7,158 bases of DNA. Source: Oribacterium sp. UBA5894. Its GTDB lineage: Bacteria > Bacillota > Clostridia > Lachnospirales > Lachnospiraceae. This document shows, in pieces, positions 1 to 4,935 of this stretch. The DNA lies in contig DJEQ01000126.1 of assembly GCA_002431355.1 (NCBI GenBank), positions 7,039 through 14,196 of the forward strand, read 5' to 3'. The position numbers were made by a program, and so were the translations under genes. Each line of letters starts with the position of its first letter. The stretch's first letter is position 1. The notes beneath the pieces were generated by a model, which was not told where the DNA came from, did not search any database, and worked only from the letters and a program-made list of their open reading frames with translations.

Positions 1-47
1 TGCAGACGGCCAGGTCCAGCGGTAAAAGCCGTATCATAGAAAAATAA
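1..47. other. Possible edge of a neighbouring gene, strand unresolved
   Basis: Only a few codons are in the window. On the plus strand, frame 2 gives a tail ADGQVQR ending in TAA at 23-25. Its codons (GCA, GAC, GGC, CAG, GTC, CAG, CGG) match the style of pheST, and a hairpin begins about 22 nt later, as expected at a gene end. On the minus strand the same register reads MIRLLPLDLAVC from an ATG at 37-35, which loosely recalls the start of ACT-domain proteins. That reading lacks a Shine-Dalgarno site and uses TTA, a codon the pheST coding regions largely avoid. Frames 1 and 3 on the plus strand also reach stops, at 37-39 and 45-47. I favour the plus-strand tail but cannot name a product. Confidence 0.25.
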
Positions 48-100
48 AAGAGCGCGTGTGCGCCTCAGGGATTCCGGAGGGCGTGCACGCGCTCTTGACT
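48..100. terminator. Strong hairpin, probable terminator of the upstream gene
   Basis: Positions 48-64 and 80-96 pair over 17 bp with two G-U pairs and a 15-nt loop (65-79). On the plus strand the stem is followed by GACTTTT, a broken T-tract. On the minus strand it is followed by TTTTATTTTT, a better T-tract, so the element could work in either direction. No minus-strand gene lies to its right, so I infer that it ends a plus-strand gene lying left of the window. The last two bases of the stem are also the first two of the likely pheST -35 box. Confidence 0.65.
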
Positions 101-123
101 TTTCGGCCTCTTCGAAATAAACT
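95..123 (+). promoter_or_regulatory. Likely sigma-A type promoter for pheST
   Basis: TTGACT (95-100, five of six to consensus) lies 17 bp upstream of TAAACT (118-123, four of six). This places a start near 129-132, immediately before the 5' leader hairpin and ahead of the T-box. TATAGA at 123-128 is a closer -10 match, but its spacer from the same -35 would be 22 bp. This is inferred from hexamers and spacing alone. Confidence 0.5.
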
Positions 124-131
124 ATAGAAAG

Positions 132-165
132 TCTGATTTCCGTGGATGAGGTTTACGGATTCAGA
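132..165 (+). other. 5'-end leader hairpin
   Basis: TCTGA (132-136) pairs with TCAGA (161-165), and TCCGT (139-143) pairs with ACGGA (155-159). The stem is interrupted by a small TT/T internal loop and capped by an 11-nt loop (144-154). If transcription starts near 130, this hairpin sits at the very 5' end of the pheST transcript, upstream of T-box stem I. Such hairpins can protect 5' ends; here that role is only inferred. Confidence 0.5.
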
Positions 166-200
166 TCTTCAAATATTCAAAGAAGGAAGAAATACATCGA

Positions 201-482
201 AGGTGTTCAGTAGTACAGAATCCTTTCTCCTGAGAGAGTGACCGTGACACGCTGCGAGCGGTCTGAGAAAGCTCTGATACGAATTTTCGCACTGGAGTAG
301 TCCGAGGGAAGGCCGCGCGAAGCGCGATGCTGGTAGTTTGGAACGTGGCTGCGCGTTAAGCAGAAGAGTGCCCATGGGTGTGGCTTGTGACGGAGTCTTG
401 TCGAAAGCATTGACCATGGGAACAAGGGTGGTACCGCGATGATTCGTCCCTGTGTGTCGTTTGACATGCAGGGACGTTTTTT
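201..482 (+). promoter_or_regulatory. T-box riboswitch (tRNA-Phe sensing) controlling pheST
   Basis: The T-box core AGGGTGGTACCGCG is at 425-438. Its UGGU bulge (429-432) can pair with an uncharged ACCA 3' end, which fits tRNA-Phe. Stem I can be built from GTA/TAC (213-215/278-280), CTTTCTC/GAGAAAG (223-229/265-271) and GACCG/CGGTC (240-244/259-263). An AGTA motif (209-212 or 212-215) lies opposite GAA (281-283), as in the specifier-loop S-turn, and a GAGAGAG motif lies at 232-238. The specifier is most likely TTC at 286-288, followed by G, which is a Phe codon. A stem III candidate closes with CCCATGG/CCATGGG (371-377/414-420). Between stems I and III, CGCGC (314-318) can pair with GCGCG at 322-326 or with GCGCG at 351-355, so a pseudoknot-like alternative is possible. 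The family assignment is firm; the exact pairing was done by eye. Confidence 0.95.
445..482 (+). terminator. T-box attenuator (intrinsic terminator)
   Basis: CGTCCCTG (445-452) pairs with CAGGGACG (469-476). An inner TGTC/GACA stem (455-458/463-466) is capped by GTTT, and six T residues follow (477-482). The 5' arm bases TCCCT can instead pair with AGGG of the T-box core (425-428), forming the competing antiterminator. Uncharged tRNA-Phe should stabilise the antiterminator; charged tRNA should leave this terminator formed. Confidence 0.95.
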
Positions 483-491
483 ATGTAGAAA

Positions 492-583
492 ACGTTTCCT
501 CCAGTGGAAGCAGAAACGTGGTGACGTGTAAAGTGCCTGGATCGCAAAGCACAGCACAGGAAACAGGCCGTGACCCTGACGGC
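492..583 (+). other. Structured spacer between attenuator and pheS
   Basis: This segment is transcribed only when the attenuator is read through. ACGTTTC (492-498) pairs with GAAACGT (513-519), with a possible inner TCC/GGA pairing. GCCGT (567-571) pairs with ACGGC (579-583), ending 7 nt before the pheS Shine-Dalgarno site. GCCTG (535-539) could pair with CAGGC (564-568) and would compete with the second hairpin. I see no reading frame here with a ribosome binding site. A role in mRNA stability or pheS translation is possible but unproven. Confidence 0.4.
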
Positions 584-599
584 AGGAAAAGGAGAAAAG

Positions 600-1622
600 A
601 TGGATAATTCAAAGCTTGAAGAGCTGAAGAAGCTTGCGCAGGAGAGCATCCGCGAAGCGAAGGATACGAATGCACTGAATGATGTGCGCGTTCGTTTCCT
701 GGGAAAGAAGGGTGAGATTACCTCGATGCTGAAGTCCATGAAGGACCTGAGCCCGGAGGAGAAGCCGAAGTTTGGTCAGCTGGTCAATGCACTTCGCCAG
801 CAGGTGGAGGACGAGCTTCAGGAGCATATGACGGAGCTTCAGCAGAAGGCCCGCGAGGCGAAGATGGCCGCGGAGACGATCGATGTGACCCTTCCGGCGA
901 AGAAGATGCAGTATGGCCATGCGCATCCGAATACGAAGGCCCTCGAAGAGGTCGAGCGGATCTTCATTGGCATGGGCTATGAGGTCGTGGAAGGACCGGA
1001 GGTTGAGTACGATGAGTACAACTTCGAGAAGCTGAACATCCCGAAGGGACATCCGGCGAGAGATGAGCAGGATACCTTCTATATTAATGATAAGATTCTG
1101 CTGCGTACGCAGACCTCCTCGGTACAGGCACGTGTGATGGAGAAGGGAAAGCTTCCGATCCGCATGATCTGCCCGGGCCGTGTCTTCCGTTCGGATGCCG
1201 TGGATGCGACGCATTCCCCATCCTTCCATCAGATTGAGGGCCTCGTGATCGATAAGCACGTGACCTTCGCGGATCTGAAGGGCACCCTCGACACCTTCGC
1301 AAAGGAGCTCTTCGGACCGGAGACGAAGACGAAGCTTCGTCCGCACCACTTCCCATTTACGGAGCCGTCTGCCGAGGTGGATGTGAGCTGCTTCAAGTGT
1401 GGTGGTAAGGGCTGCCGTTTCTGTAAGGGCGAGGGCTGGATTGAAATCCTCGGCTGCGGCATGGTGCACCCACACGTTCTCGAGATGTGCGGCATTGACC
1501 CGAACGAGTACCAGGGCTTCGCCTTCGGTGTCGGCCTCGAGCGTATCGCACTGCTCAAGTATGAAATCGATGACATGCGTCTTCTCTATGAGAATGATAC
1601 ACGTTTTCTGAATCAGTTCTAA
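600..1622 (+). CDS. pheS: Phenylalanine--tRNA ligase alpha subunit
   Basis: PheS is the catalytic subunit of cytosolic (alpha-beta)2 phenylalanyl-tRNA synthetase, which attaches phenylalanine to tRNA-Phe using ATP. The protein is 340 aa, normal for the family. Residues 1 to about 90 are Lys/Glu-rich, as in the N-terminal coiled-coil that binds tRNA. The class II core follows: a motif 1 region at about 109-160 (HPNTKALEEVERIF), motif 2 around 188-215 (RMICPGRVFRSDAVDATHSP) and motif 3 around 306-315 (GFAFGVGLER). The conserved ENDxRFLxQF end is intact. Four cysteines (C264, C267, C272, C275; CxxC-x4-CxxC) form a knuckle-like insert before the GWIEILGCGMVHP segment. E. coli PheS lacks this insert, but related Firmicutes carry similar ones. 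The ATG at 600 has GGAG (591-594) 5 nt upstream; a GTG at 570 is in frame but has no such site and lies in a hairpin. The gene ends with tandem stops TAATAA (1620-1625). Expression should be set by the T-box leader. Confidence 0.98.
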   Translation: MDNSKLEELKKLAQESIREAKDTNALNDVRVRFLGKKGEITSMLKSMKDLSPEEKPKFGQLVNALRQQVEDELQEHMTELQQKAREAKMAAETIDVTLPAKKMQYGHAHPNTKALEEVERIFIGMGYEVVEGPEVEYDEYNFEKLNIPKGHPARDEQDTFYINDKILLRTQTSSVQARVMEKGKLPIRMICPGRVFRSDAVDATHSPSFHQIEGLVIDKHVTFADLKGTLDTFAKELFGPETKTKLRPHHFPFTEPSAEVDVSCFKCGGKGCRFCKGEGWIEILGCGMVHPHVLEMCGIDPNEYQGFAFGVGLERIALLKYEIDDMRLLYENDTRFLNQF

Positions 1623-1625
1623 TAA

Positions 1626-1632
1626 GGGGAGG
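1626..1632 (+). promoter_or_regulatory. Strong ribosome binding site of pheT
   Basis: GGGGAGG lies 7 nt before the pheT ATG at 1640, directly after the tandem stop of pheS. It fixes the pheT start and indicates independent, efficient initiation on the shared mRNA, as suits subunits needed in equal amounts. Confidence 0.9.
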
Positions 1633-1639
1633 AAATAGC

Positions 1640-4078
1640 ATGAATACATCCATGAACTGGATTAAGGAATATGTTCCGGATCTTGACTGTACACCGAAGG
1701 AGTGGACGGATGCCATGACCCTGACCGGTACGAAGGTCGAGACCTGCACCATCCTGGATAAGAATCTGGAAAAGATTGTGACTGGACAGATCAAGTCCAT
1801 TGAACCACACCCGGATGCAACGAAGCTCGTCATCTGTCAGGTCGATGTCGGTCAGCCAGAGCTCCTGCAGATCGTGACCGGTGCAAGCAATATGAAGGTC
1901 GGCGATGTGGTTCCGGTCGTTCTGGACGGCGGCAAGGTGGCCGGTGGTCATGATGGCGGCCCACTCCCAGAGGACGGCATCCCGATCCATGCAGGAAAGC
2001 TCCGTGGCGTGGAGTCCTATGGTATGATGTGCTCCATTGAGGAGCTTGGCTCGAGTCGTGAGTTCTATCCGGAGGCCCCGGAATCCGGACTCTACATCTT
2101 CCCAGAGGGCACCCCGATTGGCGAGGATGCACCGACCCTCCTCGGTCTGCATGACGCGATCCACGAGTATGAGATTACCTCGAACCGTGTGGACTGCTAC
2201 AGCGTGCTCGGTATTGCACGCGAGGCGGCTGCCACCTTCGGAAAGAGCTTCCATATGCCGACGGAAGAGAAGTCGGGCAATGCAGAGGATATCCATGATT
2301 ACCTGAAGGTGCGCGTTGAAGCCACCGATCTCTGCCCACGCTATACCGCACGCATGGTGAAGAACATTCACCTTGCACCGTCACCGAAGTGGATGCAGAT
2401 CCGCCTCGCAAGCGCCGGCATCCGTCCGATCAACAACATTGTCGACATCACCAACTATGTGATGCTCGAGTATGGTCAGCCAATGCACAGCTATGACTAT
2501 GATACGATTCGTGGTCATGAGATCATCGTGAAGCGGGCCCAGGATGGCGATCAGTTTGAGACCCTGGACGGTCAGACGAGAGAGCTGGATCATACGGTGC
2601 TGACCATCTGTGATGCAGAGGGTGCCATCGGTATCGCTGGCATCATGGGCGGTGAGAATTCGAAGATCACCGATGAGGTGAAGACCATGGTCTTCGAGGC
2701 GGCGACCTTCGACGGCACGAATATTCGTCTCAGTGCACGAAAGGTCGGCAACCGTACCGATGCCTCCGGCTATTTCGAGAAGGGCCTCGACCCGAACCTC
2801 GCAGAGTCCGCCATCAACCGTGCGTGTGCCCTCATTGAGCAGCTCGGCGCCGGTGAAGTGGTCGGTGGCATGATCGATGTCTACCCGGTAAAGCGGGAGC
2901 CGTCCGTGGTGACCTGCAAGGCCTCCGACATCAATCATCTGATCGGCTTCAAGCTGAGCGCTGAGGAGATGAAGAACTACCTTGAGAAGATCGAGCTCTC
3001 CACGGAAATCGCGGCCGATGGCGATACCCTGACCGTAACCGCACCGACCTTCCGTCAGGACATTCACCGCATGTGTGACGTGGCGGAGGAGGTGCTTCGC
3101 TTCTATGGCTATGCCAAGGTGGACATGACCCTTCCATCCGGCGGCAATGTGGCTGGTGGCCTTGCTCCGGATCTTGCAGTCAATGAGCGTGTACGCCATT
3201 ACGCCCAGGCCCTCGGCTATTCTCAGGCCTTCATGTACAGCTTCGAGTCTCCGAAGGTCTATGATAAGCTCCTCTTCCCGGAGGATGCGGTGGAGCGTCA
3301 GCAGGTGAAGATCCTGAACCCGCTCGGTGAGGACTTCTCCGTGATGCGGACCTCCAGCATGAATGGCATGCTGTCGTCCCTCAGCACGAACTACAATCGT
3401 CGGAACCGCGATGCCCGTCTCTATGAGATGGCCTCCATCTACATTCCGAAGGCCCTGCCGCTCACGGAGCTCCCGGATGAGCGCATGACCCTGACCCTCG
3501 GCGAGATCGGAGAGGGCGACTTCTTCACGATGAAGGGCGATGTGGAGACAATTCTTAACCAGCTCGGACTGAACGGCCGCTTCCACTACGATGCAGCCGC
3601 CTGCGAGAAGCCGTTCCTGCATCCGGGAAGACGTGCCAGCATCGTCTATGCCGGAAAGGTCATCGGCTACCTCGGCGAGGTACACCCGGAGGTGCTTGAG
3701 AACTATGCGATCGGCGAGCCGGCGTATGTCGCCGTTGTGGATATGCCAGAGGTCTATCCGCTCGTCAATGATGACACGAAGTACGTTCCGCTTGCAAAGT
3801 TCCCATCGGTCAGCCGTGACTTCTCGATGCTCGTTCCGCACGCCGTAACAGCCGGTCAGATCGAGGATGTCCTTGTGCAGCGTGCCGGTAAGCTCTGCGA
3901 GCGCGTCGAGCTCTTCGACATCTATGAGGGTGCGCAGGTGCTCACGGGCTACAAGTCCATGGCCTATAAGGTCACGCTCCGTGCCCAGGATCACACCCTC
4001 ACCGATGATGAAATCAACAGTGTCGTGAAGAAGATTCTGAACGGCCTCGAAGGACTCAATATCAAGCTGAGATCGTAA
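1640..4078 (+). CDS. pheT: Phenylalanine--tRNA ligase beta subunit
   Basis: PheT is the second subunit of the (alpha-beta)2 synthetase. It binds tRNA-Phe and edits mischarged Tyr-tRNA-Phe. At 812 aa it is full length for the bacterial type. Domains in order: an EMAP-II-like OB tRNA-binding domain at about 40-155, with the KLRGVESYGMMCS motif (120-132) and an added Gly-rich loop (97-107); the B3/B4 editing domain at about 180-400, with SNRVDCYSVLGIAREAAA (181-198), a Pro-to-Val change from the usual NRPDC, HSYDYD (283-288) and GIAGIMGGENS (331-341); B5 at about 405-480, ending in DVAEEVLRFYGY (480-491); the inactive class II-like core at about 500-700, with a conserved Asn/Arg-rich helix at 584-590; and an FDX-ACB anticodon-binding domain at about 715-812 (FPSVSRDFSML, 721-731). 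It lies 17 nt after pheS in the same operon. I see no frameshift or missing domain. Confidence 0.98.
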   Translation: MNTSMNWIKEYVPDLDCTPKEWTDAMTLTGTKVETCTILDKNLEKIVTGQIKSIEPHPDATKLVICQVDVGQPELLQIVTGASNMKVGDVVPVVLDGGKVAGGHDGGPLPEDGIPIHAGKLRGVESYGMMCSIEELGSSREFYPEAPESGLYIFPEGTPIGEDAPTLLGLHDAIHEYEITSNRVDCYSVLGIAREAAATFGKSFHMPTEEKSGNAEDIHDYLKVRVEATDLCPRYTARMVKNIHLAPSPKWMQIRLASAGIRPINNIVDITNYVMLEYGQPMHSYDYDTIRGHEIIVKRAQDGDQFETLDGQTRELDHTVLTICDAEGAIGIAGIMGGENSKITDEVKTMVFEAATFDGTNIRLSARKVGNRTDASGYFEKGLDPNLAESAINRACALIEQLGAGEVVGGMIDVYPVKREPSVVTCKASDINHLIGFKLSAEEMKNYLEKIELSTEIAADGDTLTVTAPTFRQDIHRMCDVAEEVLRFYGYAKVDMTLPSGGNVAGGLAPDLAVNERVRHYAQALGYSQAFMYSFESPKVYDKLLFPEDAVERQQVKILNPLGEDFSVMRTSSMNGMLSSLSTNYNRRNRDARLYEMASIYIPKALPLTELPDERMTLTLGEIGEGDFFTMKGDVETILNQLGLNGRFHYDAAACEKPFLHPGRRASIVYAGKVIGYLGEVHPEVLENYAIGEPAYVAVVDMPEVYPLVNDDTKYVPLAKFPSVSRDFSMLVPHAVTAGQIEDVLVQRAGKLCERVELFDIYEGAQVLTGYKSMAYKVTLRAQDHTLTDDEINSVVKKILNGLEGLNIKLRS

Positions 4079-4086
4079 TCATCCCC

Positions 4087-4332
4087 AAAAGGCCGCCGAG
4101 GAGGGACGTCATATAGACTCCTTTCCTCGAACGCCGAAAATACCTAAAAAAGACTTCGGATTTTTCTAACGCTCCGTCAAACTCGCCCTTTTTCCTTGAG
4201 GGAAAAAGAACTCAAGCAGTTGCCGGAGCACGGGCTGGAAGCCCTGTAAGAAAAATCACGAAGTCTTTTTTGTATTTTCAGGCAACCGAGGAGAGTCGTC
4301 CATACGACGTCCCTTCCTCGGCGGCCTTTTTT
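4087..4332. repeat. Long multi-tier imperfect palindrome filling the pheT-smpB gap
   Basis: The two halves are nearly complementary along their length. Paired blocks from outside in: 4091-4101/4316-4326 (11 bp), 4103-4110/4306-4313 (8 bp), 4116-4120/4293-4297 (5 bp), 4124-4129/4287-4292 (6 bp), 4136-4143/4272-4279 (8 bp), 4146-4158/4259-4271 (13 bp), 4159-4167/4249-4257 (9 bp) and 4171-4176/4224-4229 (6 bp). Only small bulges separate most blocks. The right half carries an extra side hairpin, GGGCT/AGCCC (4232-4236/4240-4244). The tip forms CTTTTTCC/GGAAAAAG (4188-4195/4201-4208) or, as an alternative, CTTGAG/CTCAAG (4195-4200/4211-4216). The segment has no credible reading frame. It could be a bidirectional terminator complex, a MITE-like palindromic repeat, or a structured 3' UTR RNA. 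The structure is seen directly; its origin and role are not. Confidence 0.85.
4087..4332. terminator. Outer bidirectional terminator stem for pheST and rnr-smpB
   Basis: The outermost stem pairs 4091-4110 with 4306-4326, GC-rich with one extra T. It is flanked by AAAA (4087-4090) on the left and TTTTTT (4327-4332) on the right, so each strand reads stem then U-tract. It begins 8 nt after the pheT stop and ends 5 nt before the smpB stop codon on the other strand. About 195 nt lie between the arms, far more than a normal terminator loop, so it needs the inner structure to bring the arms together. Confidence 0.6.
4146..4271. terminator. Inner bidirectional terminator stem
   Basis: AAAAAAGACTTCG (4146-4158) and CGAAGTCTTTTTT (4259-4271) pair perfectly over 13 bp. 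After a one-base bulge the stem extends through GATTTTTCT/AGAAAAATC (4159-4167/4249-4257). The A-run and T-run edges give a U-tract on both strands. This stem forms before the outer one in either direction of transcription, so it may be the primary termination point. Confidence 0.6.
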
Positions 4333-4337
4333 AATGC

Positions 4338-4823
4338 TTACACGCGGAGATTTGCCCCCTTGAAGTCGCGCTCGAGCTCGCGCTTCTGCTGCTTCTTTGC
4401 GAGATCCGCCCGCTTATCATAGAGCTTCTTGCCGCGGCAGAGGCCGATCTCGACCTTCACGAGTGAACGGCGGAAGTAGACGCGGAGCGGCACGAGGGCA
4501 TAGCCATCCTCCTTCAGCTTGCCGAGGATCTTGTGAATCTCGGCCTTATGAAGGAGCAGCTTCCGATCCCGGAGGGCATCCTTATTGAAGATATTGCCCT
4601 TCTCGTAGGGATTGATATGCATGCCGTAAATAAATACTTCACCGTCCTTGATATTACAGAAGGATTCCTTGATGGAGCACTGCCCGAGGCGGAGGGACTT
4701 GACCTCGGTACCGGCGAGCTCGATGCCACACTCGAAGGTCTCATCGACGAAGTAGTCGTGGTAGGCCTTCTTATTATTTGCAATGAGCTTCGTTCCTTCT
4801 TCTTTTCCATAATTTGCCATCAT
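4338..4823 (-). CDS. smpB: SsrA (tmRNA)-binding protein SmpB
   Basis: SmpB binds the tRNA-like domain of tmRNA and delivers it with EF-Tu to ribosomes stalled without a stop codon, so that the nascent chain is tagged and released. The 161-aa product has the family's motifs: KKAYHDYFVDETFECGIELAGTEVKSLR (18-45), then HINPYEKGNIFN (69-80), RDRKLLLHKAEI (85-96) and GKKLYDKRAD (131-140). The last 25 or so residues are rich in Lys, Arg and Glu, as in the tail that enters the empty mRNA channel. The length is typical. Two adjacent ATG codons (4823-4821 and 4820-4818) follow GAGG by 4 and 7 nt; the second is better spaced, so the protein may be 160 aa. It lies 112 nt after rnr on the same strand and is probably cotranscribed with it. 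The tmRNA gene itself is not in this window. Confidence 0.98.
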   Translation of the reverse strand: MMANYGKEEGTKLIANNKKAYHDYFVDETFECGIELAGTEVKSLRLGQCSIKESFCNIKDGEVFIYGMHINPYEKGNIFNKDALRDRKLLLHKAEIHKILGKLKEDGYALVPLRVYFRRSLVKVEIGLCRGKKLYDKRADLAKKQQKRELERDFKGANLRV

Positions 4824-4935
4824 CTTACCTCTATCTCATGATGCTAAAATCGCTGTTTCTGTGGTCCTCCTCCGGAGCAGTGCGGCCCGCTGTACGAAAG
4901 GAAGGACCGGGAGCCGACGGCACGCCGTAGCGTGC
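4824..4935 (-). other. rnr-smpB intergenic segment with an ultrastable hairpin
   Basis: Read on the minus strand, GCACGC-TACG-GCGTGC (4935-4920) forms a perfect 6-bp stem directly after the rnr stop codon. Its loop is C(UACG)G, a UNCG tetraloop, one of the most stable RNA caps. No T-run follows, so it is not a standard terminator. It may block 3' exonucleases or mark a processing site between the two cistrons. A purine-rich GGAGGAGG lies farther downstream (around 4871) but has no start codon at usable distance. The smpB Shine-Dalgarno GAGG ends 4 nt before its first ATG. Confidence 0.55.

Noticed and set aside
169..557. Minus-strand open frames across the T-box leader
   Set aside because: They overlap the conserved riboswitch structure, have no ribosome sites and show no recognisable protein features.
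570..599. GTG at 570 as an earlier pheS start
   Set aside because: It lacks a Shine-Dalgarno site, falls within a small hairpin, and would add ten residues. The ATG at 600 has GGAG 5 nt upstream.
609..1649. A 346-codon open frame antisense to pheS
   Set aside because: This is the same in-register codon-bias artefact; it closes at the TCA codon for Ser4 of pheS. The Leu/His/Arg-rich composition is typical of a mirrored coding strand.
2381..3994. A 537-codon open frame antisense to pheT
   Set aside because: Its codons are in exact register with pheT codons. It stays open because pheT avoids TTA, CTA and TCA over this stretch; it ends where pheT uses a TCA serine codon. It has no ribosome site or family motifs.
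4079..4337. A tmRNA (ssrA) gene downstream of smpB
   Set aside because: smpB is often followed by ssrA, but the 259-nt gap holds the long palindrome, with no tRNA-like ends, CCA terminus or tag-peptide frame.
4831..4839. Two-codon mini-ORF ATG-AGA-TAG just upstream of smpB (minus strand)
   Set aside because: Such minigenes can stall ribosomes, which would be attractive beside smpB. No Shine-Dalgarno site is at the right distance, and such a short match is expected by chance.
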